Origin: Deltaproteobacteria bacterium
GTDB taxonomy: Bacteria > Desulfobacterota > Syntrophia > Syntrophales > Smithellaceae
DNA length: 64,000 nt
Direction: 5' to 3'
NCBI GenBank assembly: GCA_012729055.1
Contig: JAAYDW010000068.1
Span: 1 to 64,000 of the forward strand
The position numbers and the translations under genes are program-made. Within the stretch, counting starts at the first letter, position 1; the number at the start of each line of letters is the position of its first letter. Below the pieces are notes generated by a model. The model was given only the letters and a program-made list of their open reading frames with translations. It was not told the origin of the DNA and did no database searches. Shown here piece after piece: positions 23,738 to 32,842 of this stretch.

Positions 23738-25651
23738 ATGGGAAAGATTATCGGAATCGATTTAGGGACGACCAACTCGTGCGTGGCAATCATGGATGGA
23801 GGCGACCCGACGGTTATCGCCAATCAGGAAGGCAATCGCACCACGCCGTCCGTTGTCGCCATCACGGAAAGCGGCGAGCGGCTGGTGGGGCAGGTGGCCA
23901 AGCGGCAGGCGATTACCAATTCGGAAAATACCGTGTATGCCGTGAAGCGGCTGATCGGTCGGAAATATAATTCGAAAGAAGTGCAGTATGACGTGAAGAT
24001 TTCGCCGTACAAGATCACCGAGGCGGCAAACGGCGACGCGCAGGTGACGGTGCGGGACAAGAATTATTCACCGGCGGAAATTTCGGCGATGATTCTGACG
24101 AAGATGAAGCAGACCGCCGAAGATTTTCTGGGCGAGAAGGTCCAGGACGCCGTGATCACCGTTCCGGCGTACTTCAACGACTCGCAGCGCCAGGCGACAA
24201 AGGACGCGGGCCGCATCTCGGGGCTCAACGTGCTGCGCATCATCAACGAGCCGACGGCCGCGGCCCTGGCTTACGGACTGGACAAAAAGAAAGACGAAAA
24301 AATCGCCGTGTTCGACCTGGGCGGCGGAACCTTCGATATTTCCATTCTGGAACTGGGCGACGGCGTGTTTGAAGTGAAATCGACCAACGGCGACACCCAC
24401 CTGGGGGGCGAAGACTTTGATCAGCGCGTGATGGACTATCTGGTGAATGAATTCAAAAAGGACCAGGGCATCGATTTGCGCAACGATAAAATGGCGCTCC
24501 AGCGGCTGAAGGAAGCGGCGGAAAAGGCCAAGATGGAACTGTCCACCACGATGGAAACGGACATCAACCTGCCGTTTATTACGGCCGATGCCTCGGGTCC
24601 CAAGCACCTGAACATCAAACTGTCGCGCGCCAAGCTCGAATCGCTGGTGGAGGATCTGATCGATAAAGTGACCGGGCCCTGCCAGACCGCGATCAAAGAC
24701 GCAGGCATGACGGCCAAAGATATCGACGAAGTGATCCTGGTCGGCGGAATGACCCGCATGCCGCGGGTCCAGCAGAAGGTCAAGGACCTTTTCGGCAAGG
24801 AACCCCACCGGGGCGTGAATCCGGACGAAGTTGTGGCGGTCGGCGCGGCCATTCAGGGCGGCGTGCTCTCGGGCGACGTCAAGGACGTGCTGCTTCTGGA
24901 TGTGACCCCGCTTTCGCTGGGCATTGAAACGCTGGGCGGCGTAATGACCCGGCTGATTGAAAAGAATACGACGATTCCGACGAAGAAGAGCCAGATCTTT
25001 TCCACCGCCGCCGACAACCAGCCGGCCGTGAGCATCCATGTGCTCCAGGGCGAACGCCAGATGGCTGCGGACAACCGGACGCTGGGGCGCTTTGAGCTGG
25101 TGGGCATTCCCCCCGCGCCGCGCGGCGTGCCGCAGATTGAAGTGACTTTCGATATCGACGCCAACGGCATTGTCCATGTCGGCGCCAAGGATCTCGGCAC
25201 CGGCAAGGAGCAGAGCATCAAGATCACCGCGTCAAGCGGCTTGTCCGAAGCGGAAATTGAAAAGCTGGTCAAGGATGCGGAAGTGCACGCGGAAGAAGAC
25301 AAGCGCCGCAAGGAGTTGATCGAAGCCAGAAACCAGGCCGACTCCCTGGTGTATTCCGTGGAAAAGAACATCAAGGAATTCGGCGACAAGGTGGATGCGG
25401 CGGAAAAAACGAAGATTGAAGAAGCGATCGCCCGGGTGAAAAAAGCCATCGAGGGCGACGATCTCGACGAGATCAAGAAAGCTCAGGATGAACTGATGAA
25501 CGTGTCGCACAAACTGGCGGAAGCCATGTACGCGAAGACGGCCGGCGGCCCCGGCGCGGGAGCGGGCGGGCCGCAGCCCGGTGCGGAGGCGCCTTCCGGC
25601 AAGAAGGATGACGATGTCGTAGACGCGGATTTTGAAGAAGTGAAAAAGTAA
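23738..25651 (+). CDS. dnaK: DnaK (Hsp70) chaperone
   Basis: A 637-residue Hsp70 with all family signatures: [13 protein letters not shown] at the N-terminus, the ATPase phosphate loops [16 protein letters not shown] and [11 protein letters not shown], linker [15 protein letters not shown], substrate-binding domain (about 390-505) and helical lid ending in the conserved acidic tail [22 protein letters not shown] precedes the ATG. It folds proteins in the cytoplasm with GrpE and a DnaJ encoded elsewhere. A terminator follows at 25666-25702. Confidence 0.98.
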   Translation: MGKIIGIDLGTTNSCVAIMDGGDPTVIANQEGNRTTPSVVAITESGERLVGQVAKRQAITNSENTVYAVKRLIGRKYNSKEVQYDVKISPYKITEAANGDAQVTVRDKNYSPAEISAMILTKMKQTAEDFLGEKVQDAVITVPAYFNDSQRQATKDAGRISGLNVLRIINEPTAAALAYGLDKKKDEKIAVFDLGGGTFDISILELGDGVFEVKSTNGDTHLGGEDFDQRVMDYLVNEFKKDQGIDLRNDKMALQRLKEAAEKAKMELSTTMETDINLPFITADASGPKHLNIKLSRAKLESLVEDLIDKVTGPCQTAIKDAGMTAKDIDEVILVGGMTRMPRVQQKVKDLFGKEPHRGVNPDEVVAVGAAIQGGVLSGDVKDVLLLDVTPLSLGIETLGGVMTRLIEKNTTIPTKKSQIFSTAADNQPAVSIHVLQGERQMAADNRTLGRFELVGIPPAPRGVPQIEVTFDIDANGIVHVGAKDLGTGKEQSIKITASSGLSEAEIEKLVKDAEVHAEEDKRRKELIEARNQADSLVYSVEKNIKEFGDKVDAAEKTKIEEAIARVKKAIEGDDLDEIKKAQDELMNVSHKLAEAMYAKTAGGPGAGAGGPQPGAEAPSGKKDDDVVDADFEEVKK

Positions 25652-25665
25652 ACAGCAACGTGTCG

Positions 25666-25702
25666 AGGCCCGAAGCCGCCAGACGGTTTCGGGCCTTTTT
25701 TT
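25666..25702 (+). terminator. rho-independent terminator after dnaK
   Basis: 13-bp stem (666-678 with 684-696) with a single G-U pair and a 5-base loop, ending in a run of seven or more T. Confidence 0.92.
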
Positions 25703-25755
25703 GTGTTGCCCCGGCCGGAAATATGCGGTAGGTTTTCTCTCACCAAGGAGGCCCC

Positions 25756-27072
25756 ATGAAACGACATGTTCTTTTGGTTGCAATTCTTTTGTCCGTTTTG
25801 CTGGTCGGGTCGGCGGGCTGTGTGAAGCGCGCGCCGGCGCCGCAACCTCCGGGTGCGCCGCCCGCGGACAAGACGGTGGAAGAGCCCCGGCCGGCCGCCG
25901 CGGTTCCGCCTCCCGAGGTCCGTCCGCCGGAGGCGAAGCCTCCGGCGGTCCAGCCTCCTCCTCCGGCGACGCGAGTGCAGCGCGACACCCTCGGTTGTAT
26001 TTTACCCCTCACCGGCCGCTTTGCCGATGCGGGAACGAAGGCGCTGGAAGCGGCGCTGCTGTCGGCCGGGATTTTTCGGCAGGGCTCCGCTTCGCCCTGG
26101 AAAATCGTTGTGACCGACTCCGGCGATACGCCGGAAGCGATGCGCAAGGCGGTCGCCTATCTGGCGGACGAGGCGCAGGTCATGGCGATCATCGCCGTTT
26201 CGGGCAGCGGCGAGGCGGCCGATGCCGCCGCCGAAGCCCAGCAACGGAAGGTTCCGCTGCTGCTCATCACTTCCAGGGAGGGAGTGACCGACGCCGGCGG
26301 TTATGTTTTTCAGCATTTTCTGACGCCGGCCCAGCAAATGGAAGCCATGGCGCACTATGCGCTAAATACGCTCAATGTCGCGATCTTTGCCGTTTTGTAT
26401 CCCAAGGACGATTACGGAAAAGAAATGCTTTCCCTTTTCCAAAACGAACTTGCGAAAGTCGGCGGCAAGGTGATCCGGGCCGTGGGTTATGAGAAGACAC
26501 AGACGGATTTCGCCCGGGAGATTAAAGAAATCGCGGGCGGTAAATTCAGTTCGCAGGACAAGGTCTATGCCGCTTCTTCTGCCGCCCGGCAGAAATTGTC
26601 CGCCGATTTTGAAGCGTTGTTCATACCGGATTCCCCGCTGCGCGTTAAAATGATTGCGTCGCAGCTGGCGTTTTATGACATTCGGGACGTCAAGCTGCTG
26701 GGGACCAGCCTGTGGCATTCGCCGGACCTGTTGAAGCGGGGCACGGAATATCTGGAAGGCGCAATTTTTGTCGACAGCTTTCTTGCGAACGGTTTTTACC
26801 CGGAAACAAACGACTTTGTGGATATTTACTATTCCGCCTATCGCCGCGAACCGGGCAACATCGAAGCTCTGGCGTATGATACGACGGAAATCGTCCTGGC
26901 GGTCCTGGAGGACCCGCGGATTACATCGCGGGAAGCCTTCGTCGAAGGCCTGCTGGCGGTCCAGGGATTCCGGGGCGCGACGGGCAGCACGACGTTTCGC
27001 GGCAGCCGGGCGGCGCGGAAAACCGCCTTCATCCTGAAAGTTCAGAACGGAAAAGTCGTGCAGGTAAAATAG
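25756..27072 (+). CDS. lipoprotein with periplasmic-binding fold (LppC / PBP-activator-like)
   Basis: A 438-residue probable lipoprotein. Signal sequence MKRHVLLVAILLSVLLVGSAGC, with the lipidated Cys near residue 22, then a linker to about residue 75 very rich in Pro and Ala (envelope spacer), then a type I periplasmic-binding fold beginning LGCILPLTGRFADAGTKALEAA. This arrangement fits LppC/LpoA-type outer-membrane lipoproteins that activate penicillin-binding proteins; the same fold is used by amino-acid ABC receptors, but no transporter genes are nearby and the long linker argues for the envelope role. RBS AAGGAGG precedes the ATG. surE follows 22 bases later. Confidence 0.75.
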   Translation: MKRHVLLVAILLSVLLVGSAGCVKRAPAPQPPGAPPADKTVEEPRPAAAVPPPEVRPPEAKPPAVQPPPPATRVQRDTLGCILPLTGRFADAGTKALEAALLSAGIFRQGSASPWKIVVTDSGDTPEAMRKAVAYLADEAQVMAIIAVSGSGEAADAAAEAQQRKVPLLLITSREGVTDAGGYVFQHFLTPAQQMEAMAHYALNTLNVAIFAVLYPKDDYGKEMLSLFQNELAKVGGKVIRAVGYEKTQTDFAREIKEIAGGKFSSQDKVYAASSAARQKLSADFEALFIPDSPLRVKMIASQLAFYDIRDVKLLGTSLWHSPDLLKRGTEYLEGAIFVDSFLANGFYPETNDFVDIYYSAYRREPGNIEALAYDTTEIVLAVLEDPRITSREAFVEGLLAVQGFRGATGSTTFRGSRAARKTAFILKVQNGKVVQVK

Positions 27073-27094
27073 CGTTGCGGGGCGAGGGGATCGG

Positions 27095-27856
27095 ATGAGA
27101 ATTTTACTGACCAATGACGACGGGATTTACGCGCGCGGTTTGGCCGCGCTTTATGAAGCGTTGTCCGCAGAAGCGGATTGCCTGATCGTTGCGCCGGAAA
27201 TCGAGCAGAGCGCCGTGGGCCACGCCATTACGCTTTCCCGTCCGCTGATGGTGCGCAGCGCCGCCAAGGGTGGAAAGTTCCTGGGCTACGCCGTTTGCGG
27301 GACGCCGGCGGACTGTGTGAAGATCGGCATCAAGGAACTGGCCGGCCCGACGCCGGACCTGGTCGTTTCCGGCATCAATCGCGGCGCCAACTGCGGGAAT
27401 AATGTGATTTATTCAGGAACGGTATCCGCCGCCACGGAAGCCGCAATGATGGGTGTGACGTCGCTTGCCGTTTCGCTCGATACGCACCAGGATGCGGATT
27501 ATTCCTTTGCGGCGCGCGCGGCGCGCCGGCTCGTGCGCTATCTGGCCGCCCATCCTTCTCTGTCCGGCGCCGCGTTCAACGTCAACGTGCCGTTTCTTCC
27601 GGAAAACGAGGTTCGGGGAATTCGGCTGGTGCGCCAGGGCCGCAGCCGGACCATTGAAACGTTTGAAAAACGCATGGACCCGCGCGGCAACGTGTACTAC
27701 TGGATGTCGGGGGAAAAAGCGACGGGCCCGCACGATATGGAAACGGACATCGGCGCGCTGGCCGCGGGCTATATCACCGTCACGCCCATTTGCTACGATC
27801 TGACCCGCTATGCCATGCTGGACGCCCTGAAAAACCTGGCGGATGACCTTCTTTGA
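27095..27856 (+). CDS. surE: 5'/3'-nucleotidase SurE
   Basis: A 253-residue SurE: MRILLTNDDGIYARGLAAL with the metal-binding NDD motif, VVAPE-type segment IVAPEIEQSAVGHAIT, GTPADCVKIGIKEL and GINRGANCGNNVIYSGTVSAA. It removes phosphate from nucleoside monophosphates and short polyphosphates; stress-survival role in the family. Length is typical. It lies 22 bases after the lipoprotein gene and is convergent with the universal stress gene. Confidence 0.95.
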   Translation: MRILLTNDDGIYARGLAALYEALSAEADCLIVAPEIEQSAVGHAITLSRPLMVRSAAKGGKFLGYAVCGTPADCVKIGIKELAGPTPDLVVSGINRGANCGNNVIYSGTVSAATEAAMMGVTSLAVSLDTHQDADYSFAARAARRLVRYLAAHPSLSGAAFNVNVPFLPENEVRGIRLVRQGRSRTIETFEKRMDPRGNVYYWMSGEKATGPHDMETDIGALAAGYITVTPICYDLTRYAMLDALKNLADDLL

Positions 27857-27888
27857 CCGGGCAACGGGATTTCGCGTTTCTTCAAACT

Positions 27889-28728
27889 CTACCGTATCAG
27901 CAGGACCGGAAGAGGACTTTTGGAAAGGATGTGCGAGGTGGTGCTTCCCAGGAGCCATTCGCGCAGACGGTTGTGGCCGTAAGCGCCCATGACCATCAAT
28001 TCCACCGCTTCTTCCTTGATGAAGTTCAGGATCTCGTCCGCCTCTTTTCCGGTGGAGACAATGACTTCGCAGTCCGCCTTTCCTTCCTGGGCTTTTTCTT
28101 CGACCTCGGCCGACAGGGCCGCCGCCCGGGCCGCATCCGCGCTCACAATCAGGACGGTGATCGGCCATTTGGCCTCTTCGGAGAGACCAAGAGACAGATC
28201 CAGCGCTTTTTTCGCGGGGGCGCTGCCGTCATAGGCGAGCCCCATGCTTTCAATTTCGCGGAACGTTTCCGGAATGACCAGGACGGGCCTGCCGGAACGG
28301 CGAATCACGGCTTCGGCCACGGATCCGATCAGGCCGCCTTCCTTCAGATGAAAGTGTTCGCCCTTCCTGGCCATGCAGACGAGGTCGGCGTTTTCCGCTT
28401 CTTCGATGATCGTATCGCTGATTTTGCCGATGTTTTTCCGGGTTTCGCAGGCGACGCCCGCGCGGCGGCAGCGCTCTTCGAAAGAAGCGAGCACACCGGC
28501 GGCTTTTTCCTTGAGCGAGGTTTCGACCGCGTCCAGATAGCCGTCATAGGGCGGCATGCCGACCGTTGCGGTCACGTCCGTCATCATCGGGCCCTGGATC
28601 AGATAAATGTCGAGAACGTGCAGGCCTCTTAACGACGCTCCGAATTTCGGCGCGATGTAAAGGCCGTAGTCGAGCGCGATGCCGCTGTTGGCCGATCCGT
28701 CCACCGGGATCAGTATGGTTTGAATCAT
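27889..28728 (-). CDS. universal stress protein, tandem UspA domains
   Basis: A 279-residue protein with two UspA domains. Domain 1 (about 1-150) begins IQTILIPVDGSANSGIALDYG. Domain 2 (155-279) ends VMGAYGHNRLREWLLGSTTSHIL, the ATP-binding GxxGHxxxxxxxxGS pattern, while domain 1 has a weaker version. The frame is open to 28851, but ATG 28728 has GGGAGG 8 bases upstream and is the conserved start. It follows the MORN protein gene by 34 bases. Cytoplasmic; probable ATP binder in stress or low-energy states. Confidence 0.9.
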   Translation of the reverse strand: MIQTILIPVDGSANSGIALDYGLYIAPKFGASLRGLHVLDIYLIQGPMMTDVTATVGMPPYDGYLDAVETSLKEKAAGVLASFEERCRRAGVACETRKNIGKISDTIIEEAENADLVCMARKGEHFHLKEGGLIGSVAEAVIRRSGRPVLVIPETFREIESMGLAYDGSAPAKKALDLSLGLSEEAKWPITVLIVSADAARAAALSAEVEEKAQEGKADCEVIVSTGKEADEILNFIKEEAVELMVMGAYGHNRLREWLLGSTTSHILSKSPLPVLLIR

Positions 28729-28762
28729 GCTATGCGCCTCCCGTCCGAAGGTTTTTTTTACG

Positions 28763-29416
28763 CTATTTCTGTTTTTTATCGAAATGTGCAAGATCGTGCA
28801 GCAGGCCGGCCACTTCCTTTTCGTTCCAGGCGCGGCGCGACCCTGCCTCATCGCTTGCGTCTTCGGCCTGGGAAGCGCCGTCTTCGGTGAAACTCAGAAA
28901 CCGGCCGACCAGTTTGCCGTTTTTATAAGTCGCTTTTTCCCGGATCTGTCCGTTTTTAAAATAGCAGACGTAGTCGCCGTCGCGCTTGTCGTTTTTGAAG
29001 GCGCCTTTTTCCTTGATTTGCCCGCTTTTATAATAACTGGCGTAGTCGCCGTCGAACTTTCCGTTGGTGAAGTGTTCTTCTTCGCGCAATTCCCCGCTTT
29101 TGTAATAGCGGCGGTAGGCGCCGTGCAGCTTCCCGTGAACATACTCTTCCTCTTCGCGCACATGGCCGTTTTCATGGTAGGAAGTGTAGGGGCCGTGCAT
29201 TTTGTCGTTCTCGAAACGCACGTTTTCCCGGATCTGTCCGTTGGCGTAATAGCTCACGGCGGGGCCGTGGCGCTTGCCGCGCAGGAAATGCAGGTGCGCC
29301 ATAATCTGGCCGCTCGGGAAAAACGTTTTGTATTCTCCGGAGAGACGTCCCTCAATCAGGATTTTCTTTTCCTTGACCGCCCCGTTCGGGTAATAAACAA
29401 TGCTTTCGTCAGCCAT
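28763..29416 (-). CDS. MORN-repeat (YwqK-like) protein
   Basis: A 217-residue protein built of about eight tandem repeats of roughly 23 residues of the form YYxNGQIREKxxFKNxKxDGDY, the MORN-2 type found in bacterial toxin-antitoxin and surface proteins. The last 45 residues are a charged non-repeat tail. The start is uncertain: ATG 29416 begins the repeats, but an in-frame TTG at 29494 would add 26 residues and neither has a strong RBS. No signal peptide. Function unknown; the repeats usually mediate protein or lipid contact. Confidence 0.8.
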   Translation of the reverse strand: MADESIVYYPNGAVKEKKILIEGRLSGEYKTFFPSGQIMAHLHFLRGKRHGPAVSYYANGQIRENVRFENDKMHGPYTSYHENGHVREEEEYVHGKLHGAYRRYYKSGELREEEHFTNGKFDGDYASYYKSGQIKEKGAFKNDKRDGDYVCYFKNGQIREKATYKNGKLVGRFLSFTEDGASQAEDASDEAGSRRAWNEKEVAGLLHDLAHFDKKQK

Positions 29417-29555
29417 AGGATCGCTGTTGCCTCGAAGGTCTTGCTGCGTCGCGAGAGTTTTTAATTTTCTAAACAATCCGCGGGGAGAATGCAACTAAAA
29501 ACCGTCCGGAAAGCGCAAATTTTGTTTTGCTTTTCGTTAAAAAGGCTAATAGGGT

Positions 29556-29583
29556 TTGACAGCCGGGCAACTTTTCCTATAAT
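29556..29583 (+). promoter_or_regulatory. near-perfect sigma70 promoter of the GpsA-like gene
   Basis: TTGACA (29556-29561), 16-base spacer, TATAAT (29578-29583). Both hexamers are full consensus, the only such case found in the window. The leader is about 25 bases. Confidence 0.88.
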
Positions 29584-29615
29584 AAGCCAATTCTGGAAAA
29601 CGATAGCGGGCAGGA

Positions 29616-30809
29616 ATGATTGTTTCCAATTTAGATACAACAAGAATCGCGATCATCGGGCCGGGACGCCTGGGAACGGCGTTTGCCTATAAATTCGGGC
29701 GCGACAACAAGCGCGTCGCCGTTTATTATCACAATTCCGATGTCTGCAAGGCGATCAACCGGGACCGTTTGAATCCGATCCACCTCACGGAGGATCTGGC
29801 CGACCGGCTGGGCGGCCTGGATCAGGTTCCCCGGCTGGGGCCGAAAGTCTACGCGACCAACGACCTCGAGCACATCATCGAGAACAACGATTTTATTCTG
29901 CTGTGCGTGACGATGAACCGTCTGCCGGAGCTTCTCAACTATCTCAAGCCGATGATCGACCGGAAAGCGGGGGATACCTGCCTCATCTCGCCGATCAAGG
30001 GATTGATCTCCGATGAAAGATCGACCGAACTGATCACGCCGTCCCAGTTGATCCACGATCATCTGTACAACCTGGAGCACAAGTACCAGGTGGCGTGCCT
30101 CGGCGGGCCGTTTTTTGACGTCGATATTGCCCTGGGCAGGCCCGTGTGCCTGACCGTGGCGGGAAAAAGGCGCACCGCCGGTATTATCCGGGATCATCTG
30201 CTGATGTTCAACCGCAAGGAGCTCAACGCCTATTACAATTTCGACAAGATCGGCGTGGAAGCCTGCGGCGCATTGAAAAACATTGTGGCCAATATCAAGG
30301 GGCTCACGGATTCGCTCGATCTGGGCGATTCGATACCGGGCACGATTTTCGCCCGCTCCGGCGTGGAAATCCGTTCGCTCACCCGTCTTCTGGGCGGCAG
30401 CTTTCAGGCGTTTCATTCCCAGGCCGGCGTGGGCGACATGTATGTGACCGTTTCTTCCCTGGCCAGCAAGAATTACCGCTACGGGAAATATTTTTACGAA
30501 CTCTACACCGGCAATCCCATCGAAACCAATCTGAAGGTTCTGGGCAAGATCGACGGCACGCCGGAAGGACCCAGCACGATCCGCAATGTCTACAAGTATC
30601 TGGAAAAGAAAAATATGTACTCTCCGCTGTTTTCCTGCGCCTACACCATCTTTAACAAAGTCGGCAGCAAAAACGCGATTCAGGACATGGTCATCCATGC
30701 CTGCCAGTTTGACAAAAGGAAGAACGAATACATCGGCCCCTTTTCCCGATTCATGTATCGGATTTTCCCGGATTACTGGTACCGGCGGGACAAGGAAATC
30801 TTTGATTGA
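29616..30809 (+). CDS. glycerol-3-phosphate dehydrogenase-like protein (GpsA superfamily)
   Basis: A 397-residue NAD(P)-dependent dehydrogenase. N-terminal Rossmann fold IAIIGPGRLGTAFAYKF, a segment DFILLCVTMNRLPELLNYL as in GpsA, and GVEACGALKNIVANIKG, with the catalytic Lys of the GpsA family. It would reduce dihydroxyacetone phosphate to glycerol 3-phosphate for lipids. It is about 60 residues longer than typical GpsA, and the last 70 residues (from KYLEKKNMYSPLF) are not typical. GPGRLGT replaces GxGxWGT. I place it in the superfamily; the substrate may differ. Weak RBS but a strong promoter. Confidence 0.7.
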   Translation: MIVSNLDTTRIAIIGPGRLGTAFAYKFGRDNKRVAVYYHNSDVCKAINRDRLNPIHLTEDLADRLGGLDQVPRLGPKVYATNDLEHIIENNDFILLCVTMNRLPELLNYLKPMIDRKAGDTCLISPIKGLISDERSTELITPSQLIHDHLYNLEHKYQVACLGGPFFDVDIALGRPVCLTVAGKRRTAGIIRDHLLMFNRKELNAYYNFDKIGVEACGALKNIVANIKGLTDSLDLGDSIPGTIFARSGVEIRSLTRLLGGSFQAFHSQAGVGDMYVTVSSLASKNYRYGKYFYELYTGNPIETNLKVLGKIDGTPEGPSTIRNVYKYLEKKNMYSPLFSCAYTIFNKVGSKNAIQDMVIHACQFDKRKNEYIGPFSRFMYRIFPDYWYRRDKEIFD

Positions 30810-30871
30810 CGGAGGCCTTGGGGCGCCGTCGTTCGGCCGTCCGCCGGGATGAAAAAAGAAATGTGGGCAAG

Positions 30872-32836
30872 ATGTCTGATAAAAAGGTAAGGTCGCTGTG
30901 CCGGAGGCTGAACGAGAAGCTGCATGGTCGAAGGAAAACTGAACAGGCGGACAACGATTCCGGAGAGGCGTGTTCTCCGGACAATGGACGGGAAATGATG
31001 TGGAAACAAAAATTAGTCTCACCCGCGGAGATGCTGGCGAAGATTGAACCGGGCATGAGTATTTTTCTCGGGACCGGCATGGCCGAGCCGCGCACACTGG
31101 TCAAGCACCTGATGGAGTCGGAACAGTTCAATCTGCAGGACCTGGAACTGATTCAGCTTGTCAGCCTGGGCGACGCGGTGGCCATCGACGAGCGCTACGC
31201 GCGGAAGTTCCGCTTAAAGACGTTCTTTTCCGGATGGATCGCTTCCGACGCCATCAGCCAGGGCCGGGTAGATCTGATTCCCAGCCGCTTTTCGCGCGTT
31301 CCCTGGCTCTTCAAGAGCGGCGTCATCAGCATCGACGTGGCGTTCATTCAGGTGTCGCCTCCCGATGAAAACGGCTACGCTTACATGGCGGGGGCGTCCG
31401 TCGAACGCCAGGCCATGGAAATGGCCAAGATCGTGGTGGGCGAGATCAACGCCCAGATTCCCCGGACGATGGGCGATACGCTGGTCAACATGGACGACTT
31501 CCATTATCTCGTCGAGGCGACCGAACCGCCCTACTATGTCGGGCGCTGGCCGTTGCAGGACGTGTATCTGAAGATCGCCGAAAACGTGGCCTCCTGCATC
31601 CAGGACGGCAACTGCATTTCCTACGGCATCGGGCCGCTTTACGAGGCGCTCGCCAAGACGCTGGCGACGAAAAAAAATCTGGGCATCCATTCTCCCTTCT
31701 TCACCGACGCTCTGATGGATCTGGTGAAAAGCGGCGCCGTCACCAACCGCTACAAGGGCGTTTTCCGCGGCAAGTCCTGCGCGTCTTACGTCATCGGAAC
31801 CAAGGAACTGATGGACTGGCTGGATCTCAACCCCCTGGTGGAGTTTCAGCCGCAGGATATCGTCATGGATCCCCGGACCATCGGCCTCAACGACAACATG
31901 GTGGCCCTGTTCCCGGCCCGGAAAGTGGATTTAACCGGCGATATCGCGCTCCACACCGGCAAGGGCAACGTCACCGCCGGTCCCGGGAATGTCCAGGAGC
32001 TGTTCTGGGGAGCGGCTCTGTCCAAAAACGGCCGGACGATTTTCGCCCTGCCCAGCCGCAACCGCAAGGGCCAGCCCAACATTCTCCTGTCGCTGGATAA
32101 GTATCCCTTCCAGTTCACCAACCGCGAATCCATGGATCGGGTGGTGACGGAGTACGGCGTGGCGAATCTGATGGGTAAGACCCTGCGCGAACGCGCGCAG
32201 GCGCTCATTGAGATTGCCCATCCCGACGATCGCCCGGAACTGATCCGGCAGGCCAAGGAAGCCCGGATGATTTACGCCGATCAGATTTACTTTGCCGAAT
32301 CCGGCCATCTGTATCCGGATAAGATCGCCTGTTCCCACAAGTTTCGGGATAATCTGACCGTCCGCTTCCGGGCGATCAAGCCGTCCGACGAAGAGGAAAT
32401 GCGGCGGTTGTTTTACCGGTTTTCCGATCAGGCCGTGTATTACCGCTATTTCAGCCCGATCAAAACCATGCCCCACCGCAAAATGCAGGAATACGTCAAC
32501 GTGGATTACCGCAAAACCATGTCCATCGTGGCGCTGATCGACGAGTCCGGCGTCGAGAAGATCATCGGCGAGGCCCGTTATGTGCGCACGCAGGACGATC
32601 CTTTTGCCGATACCGCCTTCATTGTCGACGAGCAGTATCAGGGCATGGGCATCTCCACGTATCTGTTCAACCTGCTCATCCGGGCCGCCCGCGAGCGGGG
32701 TATTACCGGACTGAAAGCCGACGTTCTGGAAAACAACCGGGCCATGCTGAAGGTTTACGAAAAGGCGATTTACCCGGTGCAGACGGTCCTGTCCGGCGGC
32801 GTTTACAAAATCACCATTCCCTTCACGGCGGCGTAA
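30872..32836 (+). CDS. acetyl-CoA hydrolase/CoA-transferase-like domain fused to GNAT
   Basis: A 654-residue fusion. Residues about 40-480 form an acetyl-CoA hydrolase/4-hydroxybutyrate CoA-transferase-type domain (SPAEMLAKIEPGMSIFLGTG; SYGIGPLYEAL). Residues about 495-654 form a GNAT acyltransferase with the acetyl-CoA motif QYQGMGIST. In characterised CoA-transferases of this family the catalytic Glu lies in GIHTE; here the matching segment reads GIHSPFF, with Pro at that place. Catalysis may differ. The start is uncertain: the frame opens at TTG 30806 next to the previous stop, ATG 30872 is taken, and ATG 30995 is possible. Fusions of this kind may link acyl-CoA supply to protein acylation; that is inference. 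Confidence 0.85.
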   Translation: MSDKKVRSLCRRLNEKLHGRRKTEQADNDSGEACSPDNGREMMWKQKLVSPAEMLAKIEPGMSIFLGTGMAEPRTLVKHLMESEQFNLQDLELIQLVSLGDAVAIDERYARKFRLKTFFSGWIASDAISQGRVDLIPSRFSRVPWLFKSGVISIDVAFIQVSPPDENGYAYMAGASVERQAMEMAKIVVGEINAQIPRTMGDTLVNMDDFHYLVEATEPPYYVGRWPLQDVYLKIAENVASCIQDGNCISYGIGPLYEALAKTLATKKNLGIHSPFFTDALMDLVKSGAVTNRYKGVFRGKSCASYVIGTKELMDWLDLNPLVEFQPQDIVMDPRTIGLNDNMVALFPARKVDLTGDIALHTGKGNVTAGPGNVQELFWGAALSKNGRTIFALPSRNRKGQPNILLSLDKYPFQFTNRESMDRVVTEYGVANLMGKTLRERAQALIEIAHPDDRPELIRQAKEARMIYADQIYFAESGHLYPDKIACSHKFRDNLTVRFRAIKPSDEEEMRRLFYRFSDQAVYYRYFSPIKTMPHRKMQEYVNVDYRKTMSIVALIDESGVEKIIGEARYVRTQDDPFADTAFIVDEQYQGMGISTYLFNLLIRAARERGITGLKADVLENNRAMLKVYEKAIYPVQTVLSGGVYKITIPFTAA

Positions 32837-32842
32837 CTCCCG

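Noticed and set aside
28894-29416. MORN repeats as a DNA-level tandem repeat
   Set aside because: Units are conserved as protein but diverged in DNA, so this is protein repetition and not a recent DNA expansion.
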